A program made the position numbers and the translations under genes. This document shows, piece after piece, positions 25,882 through 33,729 of a DNA stretch of 64,000 nt. Below the pieces are notes generated by a model. It was not told the origin of the DNA. It searched no databases and worked only from the letters and a program-made list of their open reading frames with translations. The stretch is from Anianibacter sp965662745. Lineage in GTDB: Bacteria; Pseudomonadota; Alphaproteobacteria; Rhodobacterales; Rhodobacteraceae. Where the stretch lies: contig CBFIJK010000002.1 of NCBI GenBank assembly GCA_965662745.1, positions 1 through 64,000 on the forward strand, in the 5' to 3' direction. The stretch's first letter is position 1; each line of letters begins with the position of its first letter.

Positions 25882-26582
25882 GCGGGTTCGACATCGACCC
25901 GGTCGCGACGCGCCGGTCCGCCAGCCGCGTGGTGGTGATCGGGATCGCGGCGATGATCGTCGTTTTCCTGCTGTCGGGCGCACTGCTTCTGTTCAACCTG
26001 CCCGACGCCAACGCGTTCAACGCGCGGGTCGAGCGGATCTTTATCGAGAACGACAATCTCACCTCGGACGCGGAACTGAAGCTTCTCGAAATCCTCGCGC
26101 AGTCGGGCACCTCCTTTGCCGAGGTGATCACGTCCTACCGGATGGTGATCATCATCTTGCTGCTGTTCTCCATCGCGCTCTTCGTGGCGACTTTGGTCTT
26201 CCTGTTTACCATTATCGTGCTCAACCGCCGCATGAGCGAGATCGAACGCTCTGGCATCCAGGTCTCATCGCTTCTGATCAGCCGCGACGAGCGGAAGGTT
26301 TACCTGAACAACATGGAGTTTTCGTTGACAGAGGCCGCTATCGAAACTCTGGCGGTTCTGGCAGAGGCGCGAATGGATGAGGATGTGCTGACCGGCGCCG
26401 AAATCGAGGCAGTGATTTCCGGTCGTCTTGCATCCGATTGCGAAGAGGCCGCTGGCGCGACCCGGATCAAGCGCCTGCGCGATGCGCTGGGCAACCAGAT
26501 GGTCAGCGAGCTTTTGATCAAGAACATCGCACGGCGCGGCTATATGCTGTCGATCGACAAGGCCGTCATACGGATGCTGTGA
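25878..26582 (+). CDS. Membrane-tethered winged-helix transcriptional regulator
   Basis: A 234-residue protein with two transmembrane segments (about residues 16-38 and 82-107) enclosing a periplasmic loop of roughly 45 residues. A short linker (VLNRRMSEIERSG) leads to a cytoplasmic C-terminal winged-helix domain: SSLLISRDERKVYLNNMEFS, then SLTEAAIETLAVLAE and IKRLRDAL, ending NIARRGYMLSID. That ending resembles the OmpR/CadC DNA-binding wing. The domain order is the reverse of CadC/ToxR, where DNA binding is N-terminal. It starts at TTG 25878, overlapping the secreted protein gene. The target is unknown. Confidence 0.8.
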   Translation: MSGFDIDPVATRRSASRVVVIGIAAMIVVFLLSGALLLFNLPDANAFNARVERIFIENDNLTSDAELKLLEILAQSGTSFAEVITSYRMVIIILLLFSIALFVATLVFLFTIIVLNRRMSEIERSGIQVSSLLISRDERKVYLNNMEFSLTEAAIETLAVLAEARMDEDVLTGAEIEAVISGRLASDCEEAAGATRIKRLRDALGNQMVSELLIKNIARRGYMLSIDKAVIRML

Positions 26583-26912
26583 TCAGGCGGCGTCGCCGTC
26601 CCAGTAGTGCAGCAGATCGGTGCCATACACCGGGGCAGGATGCCCGGCCAGTTCCAGCGCATAGATATCTGCGGCAAGGATCGCGGCCATCCGGTAACCG
26701 CTGAAGGCGGCATCGCGGCTTTCGGTTCGGGTGGAAAATTCACCTTCGATCCGGGCGGCGGCATCGGTCAGGGCAAAGATCAGCGATAGCGCCGACGCGT
26801 CGGGCCAGCGCCCGGCCATATCCCGCGTCAAGGACGCCTTGGCCCGCGCATCACCTGACAACAATACTTCAATCGCAAACGTCGTCCGCGCGACCGAGTC
26901 GCCGATACCCAT
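26583..26912 (-). CDS. Hypothetical protein
   Basis: A 109-residue helical-looking cytosolic protein without a signal or membrane segment. Its stop abuts the stop of the convergent regulator gene. It reads MGIGDSVARTTFAIEVLLSG and ends with the hydrophobic/acidic segment TDLLHYWDGDAA. The codon use matches its neighbours and the position leaves no room for another gene, which supports it as real. I assign no function. Confidence 0.65.
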   Translation of the reverse strand: MGIGDSVARTTFAIEVLLSGDARAKASLTRDMAGRWPDASALSLIFALTDAAARIEGEFSTRTESRDAAFSGYRMAAILAADIYALELAGHPAPVYGTDLLHYWDGDAA

Positions 26913-27015
26913 GTGGAATTCACCCTCACACTCCGGTGCAGAGAAATAGCGGAATGCGGGTGAACCTCACAGAAAAAGTTTCGGCGCAGTTAATCTATGC
27001 GGATTCCGTGGACAA

Positions 27016-28329
27016 TCACGCGCCGATGCGCGTTCTGATCTGCCGTTCCCACAGCCACCGTGCGAAGGATTCCAGCCCGATGCCGGTACGAATCTCGAAT
27101 TCCTCGAAATGGAAGTGCCGGGCGGACACGCCATGCTGCGCGAATCCACGTCCCAGGGCGCGCCGCATCTCCAATGGGCCGCAGAACGCAACACGCAGCT
27201 TTTCCCCTGAAAGCCCGGTCAAGCTCATCGCGGCGTCCGCCGTCAGGCGGCCCTCGGCGCTCGAGATGTGCCGATGCAGCGTCAGGCGCGGATTGCCCGC
27301 CGCCAGTTCGGTCAGCAGGTCCTGATGCGCGGCGTCCTTGGCGGTTCGCGTGCAATGGATCAGGTGCACCTCTGGCCCGTCTTTCGGCAGTGCCTCGGCC
27401 CAGGCAACAAAGGGCGTCACGCCGATGCCCGCCCCGATCCAAAGCTGAGGACCGTCGCCGCGCGGAATGGCAAAGCGCCCAAAGCCGCCCTGCACAGAGA
27501 CTTCCGCGCCCGGTTCGACCCTTTGTGCAAGACGGCGTGTGTAATCGCCCAAGGGCCGGAAGGTGATACGCAGCGATCCATCCTCGCGCGGGGCAGAGCT
27601 GATTGTGAAGGGATGCGGTTCTGACAGCCCGGGAAGCTCGAAGCGGAAGAACGCGAATTGCCCGGCGCGGTGGCGCAGCCCGCGCCCCTTTGGCGTAAGA
27701 TTCACCGCCGTGGCGCCGCCGGTTTGCTGGACGGACGTGACGCGGTAGCCGTGCGATCGCCGCGCCGATAGCGGCAGCAGCGTATAGCAATAGGCCAGCA
27801 CCCCGAGCGCGCAGAGTCCGCCGACATAAAGCCCGAGCGGATCGAGATTCGAGAACGGCTTGCGGATCAGGATGTAGTGCAAGGCGGATGCGGCAAAGAA
27901 CGCGCCCATAAAGCGATGCGTCCAATACCACAGGTGATAGGGAATGAAGGTCGCGACAGTGATCACGCCGAGGATAAGGATGCCGTACAGGCTGATCTCG
28001 CCCAGCGTCTCGCCAAATTCGCTAAGCATCGTTTCGCGGCCCAGTCCGTTCATTTCTGCATCGATGGTGTCGTGCAACAGGATGCAGACGACCGCGGTGA
28101 TCGCGAGGTATTTGTGCAGGCGATAGCCTTGATCGAGCGGGCCGAACACGGTCTCGACGCCGGGCGCGCGTGTGGCAATCACCTGTGTAACGGTCATTGT
28201 GATCAGGGCGACGATTCCAAGATACTGGCTGAAGAGCGCAATGGAATCCCGGCCCGTGGCCAGCGGCAACATCCAGACAAGCGGGATCAGGACAAGCGCG
28301 GCGACGGTAAGAAGTGCGGTAACACGCAT
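27016..28329 (-). CDS. Ferric-reductase-like transmembrane flavoprotein
   Basis: A 437-residue membrane oxidoreductase that would pass electrons from NAD(P)H through FAD to b-type heme. The N-terminal half has about six membrane helices with paired His: HKYLAITAVVCILLHD near residue 72, and YHLWYWTHRF and ALHYIL near residues 130-155. The FAD-binding RHRAGQFAFF and EPHPFTISSAP come next, followed by the NAD-binding GAGIGVTPFVAWAEAL and FCGPLEM. No 2Fe-2S domain follows. The ATG at 28329 has GGAGGG six bases upstream. Iron or another acceptor is possible. Confidence 0.85.
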   Translation of the reverse strand: MRVTALLTVAALVLIPLVWMLPLATGRDSIALFSQYLGIVALITMTVTQVIATRAPGVETVFGPLDQGYRLHKYLAITAVVCILLHDTIDAEMNGLGRETMLSEFGETLGEISLYGILILGVITVATFIPYHLWYWTHRFMGAFFAASALHYILIRKPFSNLDPLGLYVGGLCALGVLAYCYTLLPLSARRSHGYRVTSVQQTGGATAVNLTPKGRGLRHRAGQFAFFRFELPGLSEPHPFTISSAPREDGSLRITFRPLGDYTRRLAQRVEPGAEVSVQGGFGRFAIPRGDGPQLWIGAGIGVTPFVAWAEALPKDGPEVHLIHCTRTAKDAAHQDLLTELAAGNPRLTLHRHISSAEGRLTADAAMSLTGLSGEKLRVAFCGPLEMRRALGRGFAQHGVSARHFHFEEFEIRTGIGLESFARWLWERQIRTRIGA

Positions 28330-28405
28330 GGCAAACCCTCCGGCCGCCAGTTTGGCAGCCACTCCGGTCTGTGTCGATAAATTTGGCCGTCTGGCAAGGT
28401 CAGCG

Positions 28406-28984
28406 CTAGAACTGTGGCACTTTCTCGGCGCGCGCGGCATGATCAGCAACGGTCTTGATGCGTTTCAGGCGCGTCGGCGTAGTGCGTGCGCTGGCGATCC
28501 AGCGCAGAACGTTGCGGCGATAGGACGGGGCGAATGCGTCCCAGAATGCCGTGGCGCCCCGGTCCGACAGGGCGAAAGCAAGGTCAGTCGGCACCTCAAG
28601 CGCGTCGACATCGGCCATCGCGTCCCAAAGCCCTGCTGCCTTGCTGGCGGCGATGGCATCACGGCCACGCGCGGTCATACGGCCCTCATCCTCAAGCCGC
28701 GCGGCGCGGTCCTTGTAGGTTTGCGCCCAGGCCTGTTGCCGCCGGGGCGAGATCAACTGCATCGTCCGGTCCGCGTCCAGCTTCATCCGGCGCCCGTCGA
28801 TCCAGCCATGGGCAATCAGTGCGTCAAGAACCTCATCCCGAGACACGTAGCGGTCCGGGTGCGCCGCTTTCCAGGTAACAAGCCAGACGCCTGCCTCTTG
28901 CCCGCCATTCTCACCTAGCCAGTCCCAGAGCGATGCGGCGGATGCGATTTCAACGTGGTCGATGTCATCGGTGCGATCCATCAT
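28406..28984 (-). CDS. YdeI/OmpD-associated family protein
   Basis: A 192-residue cytosolic protein of the YdeI family. The N-terminal LWDWLGENGGQEAGVWLV and EVLDALIAHGWIDGRR with RTMQLISPRRQQAWAQTYKD are the recognisable core. The C-terminal FWDAFAPSYRRNVLRWIASA completes the bacteriocin-protection-like domain. The biochemical role is not established. Two adjacent ATGs (28984 and 28981) are possible starts after GAAGGA. Confidence 0.83.
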   Translation of the reverse strand: MMDRTDDIDHVEIASAASLWDWLGENGGQEAGVWLVTWKAAHPDRYVSRDEVLDALIAHGWIDGRRMKLDADRTMQLISPRRQQAWAQTYKDRAARLEDEGRMTARGRDAIAASKAAGLWDAMADVDALEVPTDLAFALSDRGATAFWDAFAPSYRRNVLRWIASARTTPTRLKRIKTVADHAARAEKVPQF

Positions 28985-29041
28985 CGCAGGTCCTTCTGGC
29001 GCGGGGCGCATTAATCGTCTGTGGGTCAAGGGGAAGTCCTG

Positions 29042-29115
29042 GCGACCCCGGCAGGACTCGAACCTGCAACCTATCCCTTAGGAGGGGATTGCTCTATCCA
29101 GTTGAGCCACGGGGC
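29042..29115 (-). tRNA. tRNA-Arg (CCT)
   Basis: The minus strand folds into a full cloverleaf of 74 nt. The acceptor arm is GGCCCCG with CGGGGTC; the anticodon stem TCCC/GGGA encloses CTCCTAA, so the anticodon is CCT; the T-loop is GTTCGAGTC. CCA is not encoded. It lies between the YdeI-like gene and a LacI regulator. Confidence 0.95.
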
Positions 29116-29243
29116 CTTCGGCCTTGTTTTCGCGGCTTGAGCGGTTCGTGGCAACCGTCAATTTCGGATCGCTGCGCCTAAGGCTTCAATCGGTTTGGAC
29201 AACCGCGCTGGCGGTCGCTAACATCGTCTGACCAGTTGAACGG

Positions 29244-30293
29244 ATGACGCCATTGACCGACGACATTGCTGCCACCCCCGATAGCCGCCCCTTGACGCTT
29301 CGCGATGTCTCGGAGGCATCCGGTGTCAGCGAAATGACGGTCAGCCGCGTCTTGCGCAATCGGGGCGATGTGTCGAGCGCGACGCGCGCCAAGGTTCTCG
29401 CGACAGCCAAGCGGCTGGGCTATGTGCCCAACAAGATCGCCGGCGCGCTGGCCTCGCAGCGGGTGAATCTTGTCGCGGTGATCGTGCCCTCGATGTCGAA
29501 CATGGTGTTCCCCGAGGTTATGACCGGGATCAGCGCGGTTCTCGACGAGACGCCGTTGCAGCCTGTCATGGGCCTGACCCATTACCAGCCGGATCGCGAA
29601 GAGGCGGTGCTTTATGAAATGCTGTCCTGGCGTCCGTCGGGCGTGATCCTTGCGGGGCTGGAACATACCGACGCCAGCCGCGCCATGCTGCGCAACGCGG
29701 GCATTCCCATCGTCGAGATCATGGATACGGATGGTGAACCGATCGACGCCGTCGTCGGGATTTCCCACCGCCGCGCCGGCCGCGAGATGGCCAAGGCGAT
29801 CATCGCCGAAGGGTATCGCCGGATCGGGTTCCTGGGCACCAAGATGCCGCTCGACCACCGGGCGCGAAAGCGGTTCGAGGGATTCACCGAGGCGCTGGCG
29901 AAAGAGGGGATCGAGGTCACCGATCAGGAATTCTACGAAGGCGGTTCTGCCCTGAAGAAAGGGCGCGAGATGACCGAGACGATCCTGACGCGCAGCCCCA
30001 GCCTCGATTTCCTGTATTATTCGAACGACATGATCGGTGCGGGTGGTCTGTTGTATTGTCTCGACAAGGGGATCGACGTGCCCGGCCGCGTGGGCCTGGC
30101 CGCGTTCAACGGGGTCGATCTGCTTGACGGTCTGCCGCGCAAGTTGGCCACCATGGATGCAGGCCGGGAAGAGGCAGGGCGCAAGGCGGCAGAGATTATC
30201 GTGCGCCGCGCGCTGAACGCAGATGGAGAACCGCCGCCCGACCGGATCGTGCTGGAACCCAAGCTGAGTTTTGGCGACACCCTGCGCCGATAG
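29244..30293 (+). CDS. LacI family transcriptional regulator
   Basis: A 349-residue repressor-type regulator. After about 16 extra residues comes the helix-turn-helix and hinge TLRDVSEASGVSEMTVSRVL with KVLATAKRLGYVPNKIAGAL. A periplasmic-binding-protein-like sugar domain follows, starting VNLVAVIVPSMSNMVFPEV and including RRIGFLGTKM and DFLYYSNDMIGAGGLLYCLD. It most resembles the GntR/gluconate group. No sugar-use genes are adjacent, so the regulon is unclear. It is a single-gene unit. Confidence 0.93.
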   Translation: MTPLTDDIAATPDSRPLTLRDVSEASGVSEMTVSRVLRNRGDVSSATRAKVLATAKRLGYVPNKIAGALASQRVNLVAVIVPSMSNMVFPEVMTGISAVLDETPLQPVMGLTHYQPDREEAVLYEMLSWRPSGVILAGLEHTDASRAMLRNAGIPIVEIMDTDGEPIDAVVGISHRRAGREMAKAIIAEGYRRIGFLGTKMPLDHRARKRFEGFTEALAKEGIEVTDQEFYEGGSALKKGREMTETILTRSPSLDFLYYSNDMIGAGGLLYCLDKGIDVPGRVGLAAFNGVDLLDGLPRKLATMDAGREEAGRKAAEIIVRRALNADGEPPPDRIVLEPKLSFGDTLRR

Positions 30294-30353
30294 GCGGCGC
30301 GCACGCATTCAACCCGTGACAAACCCAGCGCGGAATGATTTGACGCGCGCGTC

Positions 30354-31463
30354 ATGACCAAGGCGTCCCACATACCCGCCATCCCTGAACTGTGCATCGT
30401 TGTGCCCAGCTATAACGAGCGCGACAATGTCCGCCCGCTGGTCAAGCTGTTGCACGAGGCGCTGGATGGCATTGCCTGGGAAGTCGTCTTTGTCGACGAT
30501 GACAGCCCCGATGGCACCGCCGCCGAGGTGACCGCGCTGGGCCAGGAAGATCCGCGCGTTCGCGTCCTGCACCGGATCGGGCGGCGCGGGCTGGCGGGCG
30601 CCTGTGTCGAGGGTATCCTGTCGTCCATCGCGCCTGTCACCGCCGTGATCGATGCCGATCTTCAGCATGATGAACGCATTCTGCCAAAGATGTTCGCCGC
30701 CTTTCGCGACCCAGAGACCGATCTGGTGATCGGCACGCGCAATGCGATGGGCGGCTCTGCCGGAAGTGGCCTGTCGCCGGTGCGCAAGTGGGGCAGCGAC
30801 ATGGCGACGGCGCTGGCGCGGCGGTTCCTGAAGATCAAGGCGACCGACCCGATGTCGGGTTTCTTCATGGTGCGCCGGTCCTCGTTCAACCAGGTCGTGA
30901 CCGAGCTTCAGACCGACGGCTTCAAGATCCTCGCCGACATGCTGTCCGCCTCGCGCGGGCGCTGGACGGTGAAGGAAGTCGGCTACACCTTCCGCGAACG
31001 CCAGCATGGCGAGTCGAAGATGGATGCCGCCGTCACGCTGGAATTTCTGGGCCTCGTCGTCGCGCGCATGACCGGCGGGATCCTTCCGATCCGCTTCGTT
31101 CTGTTCGGTATGGTCGGCGTGTCGGGTATATTCGTACAGCTGCTGTTCGTGCGGCTTGGCCTTGCCGCAGGTCTTGGCTTCACCGCGGCGCAGGTATTTG
31201 GCGTGATGGCCGCTATGACCACGAACTTCTTTCTCAACAACGCGCTGACCTATCGCGACCGGGCCTTGCGCGGTTGGGGTATCCTGCGCGGCCTTCTCAG
31301 TTTCTACGCGGTCTGCGCGATCGGCGCGGTAATGAATGTGGGCGTCGCGGGCGCGGTGTTTTCAGTTGCGCCGCAATGGGCCCTGGCGAGTATCGCGGGC
31401 GCGGTTGTCGGCGCACTGTGGAACTTCGTTGCCTCGTCCTTTGCGACGTGGCGAGCACGCTAG
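30354..31463 (+). CDS. Polyprenyl-phosphate glycosyltransferase with GtrA membrane domain
   Basis: A 369-residue fusion. Residues 1-235 form a GT2 domain of the dolichol-phosphate-mannose synthase type (VVPSYNERDNVRPLV, FVDDDSPDGTAAE, metal-binding DADLQHDE, HGESKM), which loads a sugar onto a lipid carrier. Residues 240-365 form a GtrA-like four-helix membrane domain (RFVLFGMVGVSGIFVQLL), thought to flip or anchor the lipid-sugar. The stop abuts the ATG of the next gene as TAGATG, so the two work as a donor-making and transferring pair. Confidence 0.92.
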   Translation: MTKASHIPAIPELCIVVPSYNERDNVRPLVKLLHEALDGIAWEVVFVDDDSPDGTAAEVTALGQEDPRVRVLHRIGRRGLAGACVEGILSSIAPVTAVIDADLQHDERILPKMFAAFRDPETDLVIGTRNAMGGSAGSGLSPVRKWGSDMATALARRFLKIKATDPMSGFFMVRRSSFNQVVTELQTDGFKILADMLSASRGRWTVKEVGYTFRERQHGESKMDAAVTLEFLGLVVARMTGGILPIRFVLFGMVGVSGIFVQLLFVRLGLAAGLGFTAAQVFGVMAAMTTNFFLNNALTYRDRALRGWGILRGLLSFYAVCAIGAVMNVGVAGAVFSVAPQWALASIAGAVVGALWNFVASSFATWRAR

Positions 31464-32936
31464 ATGGCGGCGGTGCCCCGCGCGGTCTGGATCGTCTTTG
31501 GCCTCGTCATGGGCCTGCGCACCATGCTGGCGTGGCTGTTGCCGATGGGCTGGGACGAGACCTATGCCATCGCCGTCGCGCGGGACTATTCACTTAGCTT
31601 TTCCGATCACCCGCCGCTGGGTTTCTGGGCGCCGGTCCTTGCGGCCGATCTGACGGGAATCGAAGCGCCGCTGGTCTACCGCTTTCCGGCACTGATCTTT
31701 GGCGCGGTGACCTTCTGGGGCCTCTATGCCATCGGATTCCGGCTAGGCGGTGAAAAGGTTGGCCTCTGGACGGTCCTTCTATTCGCGGTGACGCCGATCT
31801 TCACCGTGCTCTTCGGCTTCATGGCGGTTCCCGACAGTCCGCTTGGCGCGTTCTCTGTCGTCGCGGTGCTGTCGCTCTTGATCCTGATCGAGCGTCGCGG
31901 CGAGGGTCTGTGGCTCTGGGCGCTGGGCGGCGCGGCGCTTGGGCTGGCGCTCATGTCGAAATACCACGCGGGGATCTTCGCGCTGTCGATCCTTGGCTTC
32001 GCGGTCTTCTCGCGCACGGGCCGGGGGTGGTTCGCGCGCCCCGGCTTCTGGTTGGCGCTGGGCCTTGCCCTTTGCGGCACGCTGCCGGTGATCCTGTGGA
32101 ACATGGGGCAGGACTGGGCGAGCCTCGGGTTTCATTCCGGGCGCGCCTCGACCGCGTTCCAGCCTGCGAACCTGACGAAGATGATCCTGATCCAGGCCGT
32201 GATGCTGCTACCGCCGATCGCTTACCTGGGGCTGCGCGGCATTGGCTATGCGGTGCGTCGCAGTGATCCGGCCCCGGCGCTCTTGGCGGCGATCGCCCTT
32301 GGTCCAATCCTCGCCTTCAGTATGGTTTTCGCGCTCACGCCGCTCAGTTTTGCGCATTGGACAATGCCCGGCTGGCTGTTCGCGATACCGCTGGCGGCGC
32401 TCTGGCTGTCGCATCAGGATGCGGGCCGTATCAAGCGCCTTCGCGGCTGGGTCATCGGTTTCGCAGTCCCGTTCTGGGTCCTCGTTCCCATCTTCCTGAT
32501 CCATGTAAACACCGGCCTCTTGACCCGGTTCACCCATGACACCGCGCCGGTCTGGGACGACACGCGCGCCGCGTTCGATTACCGCCCGGTGCGCGCGGCC
32601 CTGACAGAGCGGGCGCTGTTGGATGGCACCGAGGTCCTCGTCGCCCGCGAGTGGATCGAAGGCGGCGTGTTTTCCACCGCGTTGCACGGCGCCTATCCCG
32701 TACGCCTTATCGAGGGCGATCTGCACCATTTTCGCTACCTTCCGGGAATGAAGGCGACGGGACAGGCGCTGGCGCTGTCGGCGTTCCTGATCCCGAACGC
32801 CGACGAGGATACTAAGCGCTTCCTTGCCAAGACGCGTCAGCTTGATCCCGAAGCACAGCTTCTGGACCCGGTGATCCTGACACGCGGGGGGCGGCCCTAC
32901 CTGTCGGTCGCGGTGGTGCGCCTGACACTGGATTGA
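31464..32936 (+). CDS. ArnT/PMT-like glycosyltransferase (GT39/GT83 type)
   Basis: A 490-residue polytopic membrane enzyme. The first periplasmic loop has the key acidic motif GWDETYAIAVARDY followed by FSDHPPLGFW, as in ArnT and protein O-mannosyltransferases that use a polyprenyl-phosphate sugar. About ten hydrophobic segments follow, then a soluble C-terminal part (residues 360-490). It begins directly after the GtrA fusion gene, which probably makes its lipid-linked donor. The acceptor could be lipid A, a polysaccharide or a protein. Confidence 0.87.
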   Translation: MAAVPRAVWIVFGLVMGLRTMLAWLLPMGWDETYAIAVARDYSLSFSDHPPLGFWAPVLAADLTGIEAPLVYRFPALIFGAVTFWGLYAIGFRLGGEKVGLWTVLLFAVTPIFTVLFGFMAVPDSPLGAFSVVAVLSLLILIERRGEGLWLWALGGAALGLALMSKYHAGIFALSILGFAVFSRTGRGWFARPGFWLALGLALCGTLPVILWNMGQDWASLGFHSGRASTAFQPANLTKMILIQAVMLLPPIAYLGLRGIGYAVRRSDPAPALLAAIALGPILAFSMVFALTPLSFAHWTMPGWLFAIPLAALWLSHQDAGRIKRLRGWVIGFAVPFWVLVPIFLIHVNTGLLTRFTHDTAPVWDDTRAAFDYRPVRAALTERALLDGTEVLVAREWIEGGVFSTALHGAYPVRLIEGDLHHFRYLPGMKATGQALALSAFLIPNADEDTKRFLAKTRQLDPEAQLLDPVILTRGGRPYLSVAVVRLTLD

Positions 32937-33444
32937 TCGGGATGCGACGGGGCGGCAGATCCGGCCGCGCTGCAGCCATCGCCGCGCGCTGGTATCCTCC
33001 CACCGGGGCTACGCCCCGCCGTCAGGTACCTTAGCGTTTGCTGCGCCAAACGGAAGCATGAATCTGGTCCGAGGCGGGCGGGCAATCGAGATTACGGACC
33101 CTGATTTCGCCTTGCGCCAGGTCGTCCGTTCTTTGATAGCGCTGCCAGTACAGCGTCGGTATCAGCGCCGAGTTCCGGCGCGGGATCCGCAAGGCCCGGC
33201 CCGTCCCGCCCGAACTTGAAGCCAGCATTCAGGACGCGTGATCCATCAGCGAGGTCGAGTTCATCCGCGACCGGCGTGTTTGAGCCAGACGAGAAACCAG
33301 AATACCCCAACCCAACCTGCTATCTCTCGCTATGACTAAGGGATCGGCAGAGGCAGGTCAGCTTGACCGGTCACCGATGTGTCTCTGGGAACCAAGAGAA
33401 TCAACCTCTTGCAAGACGATCAAGCTGCAAGTCCTTGGTGTCAG
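32937..33444. other. 508-bp stretch without an intact gene
   Basis: It holds a GC hairpin (CGGGGC-TAC-GCCCCG, 33004-33018) and a decayed CoA-transferase 3' fragment at 33089-33310. The rest shows no supported reading frame and ends at tRNA-Lys. Gene loss in this interval is the simplest reading. Confidence 0.6.
33089..33310 (-). pseudogene. Remnant of a CaiB/BaiF-type CoA transferase C-terminus
   Basis: A minus-strand frame contains ADGSRVLNAGFKFGRDGP followed by LADPAPELGADTDAVLAAL. This resembles the C-terminal end of class III CoA transferases, where a final strand pair is followed by PAP-LGEHTDEVL. The sequence upstream of about 33310 is unrelated and the last residues run off-frame into a short tail, so the N-terminal 80% is missing. 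The match is by eye and moderate. Confidence 0.45.
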
Positions 33445-33520
33445 TGGTGAGCCGTGCAGGATTCGAACCTGCGACCCACTGATTAAAAGTCAGTTGCTCT
33501 ACCAACTGAGCTAACGGCCC
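33445..33520 (-). tRNA. tRNA-Lys (TTT)
   Basis: The minus strand gives a standard 76-nt tRNA with encoded CCA. The acceptor arm is GGGCCGT/ACGGCTC, the D-arm has AGCTCAGTTGGTAGAGC, the anticodon loop is CTTTTAA (anticodon TTT) and the T-loop is GTTCGAATC. Confidence 0.96.
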
Positions 33521-33623
33521 ACTAGGGCGCCCGTCTAGGAAATGCGGAAACCCTCGTCAAGTGTATAACGCCCGGCTTTTTGCCTTGGCGCGCAGAAAGC
33601 GGAATTCCAGCGAAAACGGCCCC

Positions 33624-33729
33624 CTAGAGCGTGTTGCGTCAAACTGAATTCAAAACACGCTGTCTCTCGCGTACGCTCGAACGCGCGTTTTGATGCAACG
33701 GGTTTCCGATCAAACACAACACGCTTTAG
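33624..33729. repeat. Palindromic intergenic repeat, about 106 bp
   Basis: The left end CTAGAGCGTGTTG (33624-33636) and the right end CAACACGCTTTAG (33717-33729) are inverted copies with one mismatch. Nested inside are GCGTCAAAC and its near-inverse GTTTTGATGC. TAGAGCGTGTTG-type ends are typical of dispersed alphaproteobacterial intergenic palindromes. It overlaps the stop of the barrel-protein gene and may act as its terminator. Confidence 0.6.

Noticed and set aside
29160..29243. Possible LacI operator upstream of the LacI gene
   Set aside because: Only a loose GCGGT-type half-site is visible; there is no clear palindrome around CG.
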